From: Micrococcales bacterium
Lineage (GTDB): Bacteria > Actinomycetota > Actinomycetes > Actinomycetales > Dermatophilaceae
Direction of reading: 5' to 3'
Assembly: GCA_003157445.1 (NCBI GenBank)
Contig: PMJN01000517.1
Coordinates: 9,880 to 17,714, forward strand
Length of the DNA: 7,835 bases
The first letter of the stretch is position 1; each line of letters opens with the position of its first letter. The notes under the pieces were generated by a model. The model ran no database searches. It worked only from the letters and a program-made list of their open reading frames with translations, and was not told the origin of the DNA. Made by a program: the position numbers and the translations under genes. This document shows, in pieces, positions 1 to 6,825 of this stretch.

Positions 1-753
1 CTGCTTGATGCCGAGCGGCACCGCATCGCCCGGGAGCTGCACGACAGCGTCACGCAGGACGTGTTGTCCGCCGGAATGGCCGTGGATCTGTGCATCCAGG
101 ACATCGCCGACATGGGCACCACCCACCAGGACGTCGTGGAAAGACTCGACGACGCCAAGGAGCTGACCCGGCGAGCTGTCGAGCAGTTGCGCTCCGCCAT
201 CTACGCGCTGCATCACGGCGGGCTGGAGGACGAGGATGTCGCCGCACTGCCCGAGCTGCTGAGCGAAGTAGCCATCCAGCATCGACCACATCTGACGGTC
301 TCCCTGCGCGTGGAGGGGCAGCCGTTCGCGCTCGGCACCACTGTTGAGCACTCCCTTGCGCGCGTGGCTGGCGAGGCGCTGTTCAACGCCTCGGTCCACG
401 CCACTGCCACCCGGGCAATAGTGCGGCTGTCGTATACCGACAACCAGGTGAGGCTATGGGTTTCGGACAACGGCACCTCGGATCCGGCGCACCTGCGACG
501 GATGTTGCGTCTGCGGCAGGCCTGCGATGGCGACGGGCGTCACAACGGCCTGGTCAACATGGCCAGCCGTGCCGCCGAGCTCGGTGGCACCTTCGCCTTG
601 CGCCGGGCGCGCCTTGGCGGCCTGCGCGTCGAAGTACGCGTGCCGTGGCCCTTGTCCGTTGACCGCTCCACCGCGGGCGAGGAGCTCCCATCACGTCCTG
701 CCGGCCATAAGAATGACCAGGATTCCAACCGCTACCCGGAGGCAACATGTTGA
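1..753 (+). CDS. mnoS: Sensor histidine kinase, NarL/HisKA_3 type (MnoS-like), 5' end missing
   Basis: This is the C-terminal kinase core of a two-component sensor, open at the window edge, with 250 codons visible in frame 1. It begins inside the HisKA_3 dimerisation and phosphotransfer helix: the motif ERHRIARELHDSVTQ spans visible codons 5-19, and His14 of ELHD is the expected autophosphorylation site. An HATPase_c domain follows, with an N-box EALFNASVHA (Glu125, Asn129), a G1 box VSDNG (about 154-158) and a G2-like box HNGLVNMASRAAELGG. After the last conserved strand (VEVRVPWPL) there is a roughly 32-residue polar tail of no recognised domain. The input domain lies upstream, so the signal cannot be read. 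The response regulator follows on the same strand after 211 nt. The MnoS name rests on context (mnoR, mftM and mno nearby, as in the mycobacterial MnoSR system), not on a diagnostic motif. The kinase assignment is firm; the symbol is moderate. Confidence 0.9.
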   Translation: MLDAERHRIARELHDSVTQDVLSAGMAVDLCIQDIADMGTTHQDVVERLDDAKELTRRAVEQLRSAIYALHHGGLEDEDVAALPELLSEVAIQHRPHLTVSLRVEGQPFALGTTVEHSLARVAGEALFNASVHATATRAIVRLSYTDNQVRLWVSDNGTSDPAHLRRMLRLRQACDGDGRHNGLVNMASRAAELGGTFALRRARLGGLRVEVRVPWPLSVDRSTAGEELPSRPAGHKNDQDSNRYPEATC

Positions 754-968
754 GGTTCGCGCTTCACCGGCAAGGCCGAGACTCCCAAGCTTGCACCCGC
801 TGCCAGGCCATGGCCTGCCGCGGTTCACTGCGGGTCCCACAGCCGAAGAAGCACAACAGGTTTGGTTGTCGCCTGCCTGAGGTGAACGCACAGCCTTGCA
901 CGCAGCCTCGGAAGGGATCCCGTCCGAGACCGAACAACCGGGTCTTGACCCTAGGAGTTAGCCGATGA
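747..968 (+). CDS. Doubtful 73-aa Arg/Pro/Cys-rich ORF between the kinase and regulator genes
   Basis: This small ORF spans exactly the gap between mnoS and mnoR. Its ATG overlaps the mnoS stop (ATGTTGA) and its TGA overlaps the mnoR start (ATGA). A GGAGG at 738-742 sits 4 nt upstream of the ATG. That arrangement is typical of a translationally coupled operon gene. Against it, third-position GC is only about 70 percent by my count, lower than the flanking genes appear. The predicted peptide is rich in Arg, Gln, Pro and Cys (it contains CTRCQAMAC) with no hydrophobic core and no family I recognise. It may be a leader-like ORF that carries ribosomes to mnoR, or simply untranslated spacer that happens to be open. 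No function is assigned. Confidence 0.25.
   Translation: MLRFALHRQGRDSQACTRCQAMACRGSLRVPQPKKHNRFGCRLPEVNAQPCTQPRKGSRPRPNNRVLTLGVSR
940..951 (+). promoter_or_regulatory. Small dyad next to the mnoR ribosome binding site
   Basis: GGGTC-TT-GACCC is a perfect 5-bp inverted repeat ending 1 nt before the AGGAG (953-957) that serves the mnoR ATG at 965, with a 7-nt spacer. It could be an operator half-site pair or a minor structure affecting initiation, but such a short dyad can arise by chance in high-GC DNA. Confidence 0.25.
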
Positions 969-1657
969 CCGCCGCGACCATCCAATCTTCACGTGCCCCT
1001 CTTACGCCGTCAGGGCAAACTGTGGTCAGCATCGTCCTGGTTGACGATCACGCGATCGTGCGCCAAGGCATCCGCTCCATCCTCGAGCGCCATCCTCAGA
1101 TGTCCATCGTTGGCGAGGCGGCCACCAGTGAGGAAGCCATGAAGGTGGTCTCCTTGACGCGACCTCGCATCGTGCTGCTGGACCTCAAGCTCTCGGCCTC
1201 CTCGGACACCGAGGGCCTTCAACTGTGCCAGAGACTGACATCGGCCTACCCGGACACCACGGTGCTCGTTCTCACAACCCTTATCGACGACCAGCTCGTG
1301 GTGCGCGCAATCCGTAGCGGGGCCAGTGGCTATGTCGTCAAAGACGTGGACACCCGCGAGCTGGTCAATGCGATCCTGGCGGTCAGCCGGGGAGAGAGTG
1401 CCTTTGACGCCCGTAGCGCCGCGGCCATCGTGCGCAGCCTCAACTCCCGTTCACCGCTGGAGAGCAAGCAGCTCACCGAGCGGGAGAAAGAAGTGCTGTC
1501 GCTGCTCGCACAGGGGCTCTCCAACCGGGAGATCGGCAAGCGCCTCTACGTCTCGGCAACCACGGCGAAGTTCCACGTGAGCAACATCATCCGCAAGCTC
1601 AACGTCACTCGTCGGGCAGAAGCCGTCTATGCCGCCAGCAAGATGGGCCTGATCTAA
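965..1657 (+). CDS. mnoR: Response regulator, NarL/LuxR family (MnoR-like)
   Basis: A 230-residue DNA-binding response regulator and presumed partner of the upstream kinase. The receiver domain covers about residues 21-140. It has the acidic pair Asp27-Asp28 (VLVDDH), the phosphoacceptor Asp73 in VLLDLKL, a switch Thr at 104/105 and the conserved Lys126 in YVVKD. A linker leads to a LuxR-type helix-turn-helix at about 168-226, with the signature LTEREKEVLSLLAQGLSNREI and the recognition helix around TTAKFHVSNIIRKL. The ATG at 965 is supported by AGGAG at 953-957. About 20 residues precede the receiver domain, slightly more than usual, so a later start is possible, but none has as good an RBS. 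It is predicted to activate mno, and possibly mft, transcription when phosphorylated. The family call is very firm. The MnoR identity follows from linkage to mno and mftM. Confidence 0.93.
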   Translation: MTAATIQSSRAPLTPSGQTVVSIVLVDDHAIVRQGIRSILERHPQMSIVGEAATSEEAMKVVSLTRPRIVLLDLKLSASSDTEGLQLCQRLTSAYPDTTVLVLTTLIDDQLVVRAIRSGASGYVVKDVDTRELVNAILAVSRGESAFDARSAAAIVRSLNSRSPLESKQLTEREKEVLSLLAQGLSNREIGKRLYVSATTAKFHVSNIIRKLNVTRRAEAVYAASKMGLI

Positions 1658-1681
1658 GGGACGTGAGCTGTCGGGACCGGC

Positions 1682-1696
1682 CCTGCCGCTGGCAGG
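1682..1696. terminator. Hairpin between convergent mnoR and mftM
   Basis: CCTGCC-GCT-GGCAGG is a perfect 6-bp stem with a 3-nt loop in the 60-nt gap between the convergent stop codons of mnoR (1657) and mftM (1718). Its position fits a bidirectional terminator. There is no clear U-tract on either strand, as is common in high-GC actinobacteria, so function is inferred from position and structure. Confidence 0.45.
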
Positions 1697-1717
1697 TGGG
1701 CGCCGGCTAGATCGTCC

Positions 1718-2647
1718 TCATATGCGGTCGATGACCAGCCAGCCGCCATGATATTGCGAGATGCGGCCACGCCACCCGGACGGCAGGTCGCCGGCGGCCG
1801 CGGCCAGCGACTCCAGGTCGAAGGTCCGCACGTGGCCAAGCTCGACGGCGCGCTCCGCCTCGAACGGCACGGCGATCACAACCCGATGCCGTGCCAGCCG
1901 CAGGGCCTGGCCGAAGACTGCGGTGCAGTCGTCCTGGTCCAGGTGCTCCAACAGATGCACGGCCAGGACCGTATCAACACACTGGTCCGGCAGGGGCACT
2001 CTGGCAGCGTTGGCGACCAACGTGCGCACGTGAGTACCCAGTCGTGGCTGCACGGCATCGAGCAAACCCACGGTCCCGGCTGACACGTCACTTGCGAGCA
2101 CACGAACGTCGCCTCGCGCGGCCAGCTGCAGCGAGAGGAACCCGAAGCAGCACCCGAGCTCCAGGATCTCGCCCGGAGCCACCAGCGAGATCGCGCGCTC
2201 ATACACGGGGCGGTAGCCGTCGATCGACCCGCCCGCACCCGCCAACCCTGATGGCCCCTGAAGCAGGCGGCCAAGGGTGTTGCGATAGAACAGCTCCCAG
2301 CCATCCAGGGGCTCCTGGAAAGTGGACAGAACCACCCCAGTGAAGATGCGCTCGAAGGCGTCGGCGCCACAGACCCAGCCAGGGTCGAAGAGCTCAGTGG
2401 TCAGCAGCCCCGTGAGGTCGTCGTCGATCCGCGAGACCGGCAGCCAGTGGACGACGTGGATCCGTTGGTCCTGGCGACCCACCTCGAAGTGCGGTGTCTG
2501 CACCCAGCCCACACGTTGAGCGCCGCGATCACCCAGATCGCCGTCCGCCCGGTCAACCACGACCCTGCCGTCCTCGTAGCGGCCCGGCTTTCCGGCGGCC
2601 AGGGGCTGGATCGGTCGTGGCTCCAGCTGGACGCTGGCCGGGGTCAC
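1718..2647 (-). CDS. mftM: SAM-dependent methyltransferase, mycofactocin oligosaccharide methyltransferase MftM
   Basis: A 309-residue class I methyltransferase. The Rossmann SAM-binding core lies at about 158-265. Motif I is ILELGCCFGF (161-170), the acidic residue after strand 2 is probably Asp187 (LASDVSAG), and a motif IV/post region VDTVLAVHLLEH ends at about 235. The first ~150 residues form an extra N-terminal region of a kind not found in minimal methyltransferases. The start is GTG at 2647, which overlaps the TGA of the upstream VWA gene as GTGA and implies translational coupling. The longer in-frame ORF reaching back to 2791 lies inside the VWA gene and reads as out-of-frame sequence. 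MftM in Mycolicibacterium methylates the 2-O position of a glucose in the mycofactocin glucan chain, and its gene lies beside the mno regulators there. Assignment combines the family fold with this context. A generic glycan methyltransferase is the alternative. Confidence 0.8.
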   Translation of the reverse strand: MTPASVQLEPRPIQPLAAGKPGRYEDGRVVVDRADGDLGDRGAQRVGWVQTPHFEVGRQDQRIHVVHWLPVSRIDDDLTGLLTTELFDPGWVCGADAFERIFTGVVLSTFQEPLDGWELFYRNTLGRLLQGPSGLAGAGGSIDGYRPVYERAISLVAPGEILELGCCFGFLSLQLAARGDVRVLASDVSAGTVGLLDAVQPRLGTHVRTLVANAARVPLPDQCVDTVLAVHLLEHLDQDDCTAVFGQALRLARHRVVIAVPFEAERAVELGHVRTFDLESLAAAAGDLPSGWRGRISQYHGGWLVIDRI

Positions 2648-4179
2648 TGCAGTATCTCTGTGCGGGCGTCGTTGGCACGCTCGAGCCCAGCGAGGTCCCG
2701 AACCACCTGCACCCGCTCGCAGTACGCCGCGTACGCGGGCAGGTCGCACGAGCCAAGTCCCCAGGAGTAACGCGGCTCCGGGGTCAGCCACACAGTTTCG
2801 CGAGCCCGACGGCTGATCTCCTCCAGTGCGCCGAGATTGGGATCCCTGCCGTTGTTGCGCCCATCACCGAGGATGATGACTGTCGTATGGCGGTTGACGG
2901 CGGAGCCGAACTGCTCCAGGAAGGTGCCGAATGCCGCGCCGTGATCCGAGTCGGCGTCGACGTCGAGTACTCCCCCGGCAGGTAGCCCTGCCACGACCAG
3001 CCCGAGCGCCTCGTCAAGCGGGTGCTCAGCGAACAGGTCCGTGATCTCCACGAGATCGCTGACGAAGGCAAAGCTGCGTACCGATGAGGCCATCGACTGC
3101 AGCCCGTGCACCAGGTGCAGGGTGAACCGCGCCGTGGCCCGTACCGACAGGGAGACGTCGGTAAGGATGACCAGCCGGGGTCTGTCGCTGACCTTGCTGA
3201 CGGTCACCGGACGGAAGGGGATGCCGTCATAGCGCATGTTGGTTCGCATCGTCCGGCGCCCGTCGACGGTCCCCCGCGCGGCGACCGTCCGCCGGGAGCG
3301 CGGTGCGCCGCGCAGGCTGCGGATCAAACGGCGAACCGACTCCTCGAGCTCGGCACGCTCATGCTCCCCGACCCGTTCCGCCCCGCGTGCCTTGACCTCG
3401 CGCGTCTCCAGCTCAGCCTCCGCCGCCATCAGGGCCTCCAGGTGGGAGGCCAGCTTCGCCGGCAACCCCTCCAGCAATCCAGCCAGGCTCGCGCGCAACG
3501 CGGCCAGCTCCTCTGGATCGAGCTCGCGCCCATCGTCGCCAGCGTCCAGGGCGTCGTTGAGCCAGTCCAGAAGCGCACCTTCCTGGGCCACTGACAGCTC
3601 GACGTCCAGTTCCAGCCCGGGGGCGGTGACCAGCTCTCCAGGTCGCCCGGGGTTGGCCAACCGCTTGGTGCTCAGCTGCACCCGCGCTGCCTGGTCCTGC
3701 AGGCTCTGGTTATCGGCGGACAGAACGATCTCGTCGGTCAGCGAGGCGAGGTCCAGCTTGTTGGCCTCCTGGTGCAGGTTGTACTGCTGGGCGAGGTCCT
3801 CGGGGTTGAAGAACTCGCGGATGTCGTCCGGCTTACCGTGCGAGTGGCCCTGCTGCGGAATGTCGCTGGGTTCCTCGGAGAGGGTGAAGCTCTCCAGCGT
3901 GCCCGTGTCCGCCAGGTCGTCGTGGGCGTGCCCGTGGCCACCGTCATCGGGCGCATCGACGGCACGCAGGCCGAAGAAGAGGTCGAAGACCCGGTCGAAA
4001 GTCCCCTCGTCGCGTCGGTCCTTGATCAGGCAGACCCGCAACGCGGCGCGGGTGGTCTCCCGGTCAGACAAGACGCCGCTCTGCGCACTGGCAGACATCG
4101 CGTCGATGGCCTCGGACACGCCGATCCGGACCCCTTGACGCCGTAGCAGCCGCACGAAGCGATGGACAGCCTCCTCCAC
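2644..4179 (-). CDS. VWA-domain (CoxE-like) protein, partner of the MoxR ATPase
   Basis: A 511-residue soluble protein with no signal peptide or membrane segment. An N-terminal helical region (1-70, starting VHRFVRLLRRQGVRIGVSEA) is typical of CoxE-like VWA proteins. A charged middle region holds a Glu-rich, probably coiled-coil stretch (about 220-290). A C-terminal von Willebrand A domain begins at about 333. Its MIDAS motif is DVSLS (Asp341, Ser343, Ser345), with supporting acidic positions near SDHG (411-414) and the GDGRNN loop (Asp439). Two histidine-rich patches, GGHGHAHDD (80-88) and QGHSHGKPDD (110-119), are unusual. The start is GTG at 4179, 9 nt after the ATPase stop, with only a weak purine-rich site, so coupling is likely. 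VWA/MoxR pairs act as chaperones in maturing enzyme complexes. Client specificity for Mno is inferred from operon membership. Confidence 0.85.
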   Translation of the reverse strand: MEEAVHRFVRLLRRQGVRIGVSEAIDAMSASAQSGVLSDRETTRAALRVCLIKDRRDEGTFDRVFDLFFGLRAVDAPDDGGHGHAHDDLADTGTLESFTLSEEPSDIPQQGHSHGKPDDIREFFNPEDLAQQYNLHQEANKLDLASLTDEIVLSADNQSLQDQAARVQLSTKRLANPGRPGELVTAPGLELDVELSVAQEGALLDWLNDALDAGDDGRELDPEELAALRASLAGLLEGLPAKLASHLEALMAAEAELETREVKARGAERVGEHERAELEESVRRLIRSLRGAPRSRRTVAARGTVDGRRTMRTNMRYDGIPFRPVTVSKVSDRPRLVILTDVSLSVRATARFTLHLVHGLQSMASSVRSFAFVSDLVEITDLFAEHPLDEALGLVVAGLPAGGVLDVDADSDHGAAFGTFLEQFGSAVNRHTTVIILGDGRNNGRDPNLGALEEISRRARETVWLTPEPRYSWGLGSCDLPAYAAYCERVQVVRDLAGLERANDARTEILQ

Positions 4180-4188
4180 GACCGCCGC

Positions 4189-5436
4189 CTACAACGGCCG
4201 CTTGCGGGCGCTGCGAGCAGCGGGCGAGCGCTGGCCTTTACCAGGGGCCGCGCCCCGCAGGCCACTGAAGGCGTGAGTGGACGCTGACGGCGGCGTCCCA
4301 TAGACACCAGGACCATGGCGACCCGGCAGGTCCATGGCGTTGCGCACTGAGCGGCCATCGATGTCGCCCTCGAGAAGTGTCGGCTGCGATGCCGCAGGCG
4401 CCGCGTCTGGATGGGTGCCGTGATCATGGTCGGCGCCCGAGCCGGGTCCGTGGGTGTGTCCATGGCCCTGGCCAACGGCCGGGCCGATGCTGGCGTTGGG
4501 ATCCACGAGGCGGGGCATCGCCGCGGTGGCACGGCGAAGGTCCCGCTCGAACTTCAGGACGACGTTGGCAGTGCTGGACAGCACCTCGGGTGTGAGGTCC
4601 TGAACACCAAGCACGGCCAGTGTTCGGGCCCAGTCGATGGTCTCGGAGATGCTCGGGGCCTTGCGAAGCTCGAGCTCGCGCAGACCGCGAACGATGGTGA
4701 CCAGCTGCTGGGCCAGGACATCGGGCAGTCCGGTGTTCTTGGAGCGGATGATCGCCAGCTCGCGGTCTGCCTCGGGGTAGTCCAGGGACAGGTGCAGGCA
4801 GCGTCGCTTGAGAGCAGCCGACAGATCGCGGGTGTTGTTCGAGGTCAGGACGACATATGGCTTATGGATCGCTTTGAACGTGCCGATCTCCGGGATGGAG
4901 ACCTGGTACTCCGCGAGCAGCTCCAGAAGGACGGCCTCCAGTGCTTCGTCGGCCCGGTCCACCTCGTCGATGAGCAGCACCACCGGCTCGACGGAGCGCA
5001 CGGCCTCCAGCAGGGGCCGCGAGGCCAGGAAGCGCTCGGAGAAGAAGACGCTCTCCTGAGCCCCGATCTTGTCGACCGCGTCATCGATGTTCTTGGCGCC
5101 TGCGATGACCTCGTCGATGGTCGAGCGCAGGATCTGGGTATAGAGAAGCTGCTTGCCGTAGTCCCACTCATACAGGGCCTTGGTCTCGTCCTGGCCCTCG
5201 TAACACTGCAACCGCAACAGCTTTCGCCCCGTCACCTGGGCAAGGGACAGTGCGAGCTGGGTCTTGCCGACGCCGGCGGGGCCCTCGAGCAGCACCGGTT
5301 TGTCCAGGCGGGTCTGCAGGAAGACCGTCGTGGCGAGCTTGTGGTCGGCGAGGTAGCCGTGCTCCTCGAAGCGCGCCATGACGTCTTGGACGTCCGCGAA
5401 GTCGACTGCTGGATTGGTTTGCTGGGTTCTCGGCAC
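4189..5436 (-). CDS. MoxR-family AAA+ ATPase with histidine-rich C-terminal tail
   Basis: A 415-residue AAA+ ATPase. Walker A is EGPAGVGKT (51-59), Walker B is LLIDEVDRAD (154-163), sensor 1 is LTSN (197-200), and an arginine-finger region ALKRRCLHL lies at about 208-216, with a sensor-2 helical domain ending near 310. This core matches MoxR/CoxD-like ATPases. Beyond it, about 100 residues form a low-complexity tail. It has a histidine cluster between 325 and 342 (His325, 327, 329, 337, 339, 342) and a basic end (RSARKRPL). The start is GTG at 5436, with AGGAG at 5442-5446 spaced 5 nt. It lies 84 nt downstream of mno across a GC hairpin and 9 nt upstream of the VWA gene. MoxR proteins work with VWA partners to assemble or activate metalloenzymes such as PQQ methanol dehydrogenase or CO dehydrogenase. 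The role for Mno here is inferred. Confidence 0.88.
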   Translation of the reverse strand: MPRTQQTNPAVDFADVQDVMARFEEHGYLADHKLATTVFLQTRLDKPVLLEGPAGVGKTQLALSLAQVTGRKLLRLQCYEGQDETKALYEWDYGKQLLYTQILRSTIDEVIAGAKNIDDAVDKIGAQESVFFSERFLASRPLLEAVRSVEPVVLLIDEVDRADEALEAVLLELLAEYQVSIPEIGTFKAIHKPYVVLTSNNTRDLSAALKRRCLHLSLDYPEADRELAIIRSKNTGLPDVLAQQLVTIVRGLRELELRKAPSISETIDWARTLAVLGVQDLTPEVLSSTANVVLKFERDLRRATAAMPRLVDPNASIGPAVGQGHGHTHGPGSGADHDHGTHPDAAPAASQPTLLEGDIDGRSVRNAMDLPGRHGPGVYGTPPSASTHAFSGLRGAAPGKGQRSPAARSARKRPL

Positions 5437-5465
5437 GAGATCTCCTGCGTGTGGATCCGGGGGGA

Positions 5466-5501
5466 CCGCCCCACGGCCGGGGGCCCCCGCCCGTGGGGCG
5501 G
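5466..5501 (-). terminator. Strong GC-rich hairpin between mno and the MoxR ATPase gene
   Basis: An 11-bp perfect inverted repeat (CCGCCCCACGG at 5466-5476 and CCGTGGGGCGG at 5491-5501) encloses a 14-nt loop, most of which is itself a 12-bp palindrome (CGGGGGCCCCCG, 5478-5489). It sits directly after the mno stop in the 84-nt gap before the ATPase. No U-run follows on the minus strand. It is probably a partial (leaky) terminator or 3'-end stabiliser letting mno be expressed well above the accessory genes; the structure is seen, the role inferred. Confidence 0.6.
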
Positions 5502-5520
5502 GGGCCGGCTGATGTGGTGC

Positions 5521-6813
5521 TCAGGTGATCAGGTCGTCCAGATCGCCGTTCATACAGTGATCCACCACGGGGCGCACCAGATCAAAGGTGCACTCCTTGG
5601 CATTGCCCGGGGTGCAGGCATCTCCGAGCACGTGGTTGGTGATGCGGTCCACGTCAGCGCCGTCTCCCTTGATCACCGGGGAGTTCTTGTAGTACTGCGT
5701 GGGCCCGGTGCCCAGGCGGTTCTTGGAGTAGCTGTCCTTGGTGACATCCACGAAGCGCTCCGGGATGCCGAGGTCGCGCAGCAGCCGGATCGCAGCTGCC
5801 AGCGCAGCATCGGCGGCCTGCGGCTTGGTCATACCGTGGGTGTCGACACCCATTGCCTCGGCGATGTCGGCGAAGCGGTGGTAGACCGCGGGCATGTTGA
5901 ACGCCCAGACCCGCGGCAACGCGATCGCGTTGTTGAGGCCGTGGTGGGTGTCGTAGAACGCGCTGACGGCGTGAGAGATCGAGTGGATGATGCCCAGGCC
6001 GCCGGAGTTGAACGCTTGTGCGGCGATGTACTGCGCGTACATCATGCCTTCACGTCCGGCCAGGTCCTGGCCGTTCCAGGTCGCAGCACGCAGGTTCTGG
6101 CTGGTGAGCTTGATGGCGTGCAACGCGTTGCCAAGGGAGGGCTCGAAGTTCAGCCGAGACACGTAGGGCTCACTGGCGTGAGCCAGGACGTCGAATCCGC
6201 ACTGTGCGGTGTAGTCGACCGGGCAGTCGTAGTAGAGCACCGGGTCGTCGATCGCCAGCGAGGTGACTGAGGCGTCGTCGAAGGCGACGTACTTGTGCGG
6301 TTTGTTCGGGTCCGTGGTGGTGTCGGTGATCACGTAAGCCCACGAGGTCTCCGAGCCGGTGCCTGCCGTGGTTGAAACTGCGATGTGAGGCGGGTTCTTC
6401 GGGTTCTCGCTCTTGTTGAAACCCTCGAACTCGTTGACGCTGCGACCGTCGTGGGCCACCGAGATCCGGGCACCCTTGCAGGCGTCATGGGACGAGCCGC
6501 CGCCAATGGACACGAAGGAGTCGCAGCCGTTCTCCTGGTACAGCGCGACGGAGTCCATGACGTTGTAGTCCTTGGGGTTGGACTCCACCTTGTCGTAGAC
6601 CACGACCTCCAGACCGTGGTACTTCATCGACTCGGCGATCTTGTGCACGATGTCTGTCCCGCGCAGACCCGAGCTCATGATGAGGGTCTTCTTGAAACCG
6701 AGCTTGAGCGCCTCCGGCCCGATCATCTCGTGGGCTCCTGGCCCCATCAGTGCCCGTGGGAACGGGTGAAATTCCTTGATGGGAAACGGTTTGAGCAGCT
6801 CATCAACTTGCAT
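5521..6813 (-). CDS. mno: NDMA-dependent methanol (alcohol) dehydrogenase, group III metal-dependent ADH
   Basis: A 430-residue iron-type alcohol dehydrogenase of the actinobacterial methanol:NDMA oxidoreductase (Mno/Mdo) subgroup, recognised by stretches such as FPIKEFHPFPRALMG, YDKVESNPKDYNVM, STTAGTGSETSWAYVITD and HHGLNNAIALPRVW. The nucleotide-binding loop is GGGSSHD (104-110). Metal ligands by family spacing are Asp208, His212, His277 and His291 (D-x3-H and H-x13-H). Mno oxidises methanol and other short alcohols using tightly bound NADP(H) that does not exchange freely; mycofactocin is the likely physiological acceptor. The ATG at 6813 is chosen because AAGGAGG (6819-6825) lies 5 nt upstream and because family proteins begin close to this point. 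An in-frame ATG at 6855 would add 14 poorly conserved residues. Substrate could be a longer alcohol or diol rather than methanol. It is the first gene of the operon with the MoxR, VWA and mftM genes and is divergent from mftA. Confidence 0.93.
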   Translation of the reverse strand: MQVDELLKPFPIKEFHPFPRALMGPGAHEMIGPEALKLGFKKTLIMSSGLRGTDIVHKIAESMKYHGLEVVVYDKVESNPKDYNVMDSVALYQENGCDSFVSIGGGSSHDACKGARISVAHDGRSVNEFEGFNKSENPKNPPHIAVSTTAGTGSETSWAYVITDTTTDPNKPHKYVAFDDASVTSLAIDDPVLYYDCPVDYTAQCGFDVLAHASEPYVSRLNFEPSLGNALHAIKLTSQNLRAATWNGQDLAGREGMMYAQYIAAQAFNSGGLGIIHSISHAVSAFYDTHHGLNNAIALPRVWAFNMPAVYHRFADIAEAMGVDTHGMTKPQAADAALAAAIRLLRDLGIPERFVDVTKDSYSKNRLGTGPTQYYKNSPVIKGDGADVDRITNHVLGDACTPGNAKECTFDLVRPVVDHCMNGDLDDLIT

Positions 6814-6818
6814 GCGGT

Positions 6819-6825
6819 CCTCCTT
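6819..6825 (-). promoter_or_regulatory. Strong ribosome binding site deciding the mno start
   Basis: AAGGAGG on the minus strand, 5 nt before the ATG at 6813, is the best Shine-Dalgarno match in the window. It supports this start over the in-frame upstream ATG at 6855 and fits high expression of the dehydrogenase. Confidence 0.75.

Noticed and set aside
2648..2791. N-terminal extension of MftM to an upstream in-frame start
   Set aside because: The added 48 residues lie wholly within the VWA coding sequence and are Arg/Ala/Gly-rich; the GTGA overlap start is a much better fit.
3236..4138. A 300-codon plus-strand ORF antisense to the VWA gene
   Set aside because: Ser/Arg-rich translation typical of an out-of-frame shadow; the minus-strand VWA protein with its MIDAS motif explains the region.
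4411..6270. A 619-codon plus-strand ORF antisense to the MoxR ATPase and mno genes
   Set aside because: It lies opposite two clearly recognised genes, has no recognisable domain, and is explained by high-GC codon bias removing stop codons on the opposite strand.
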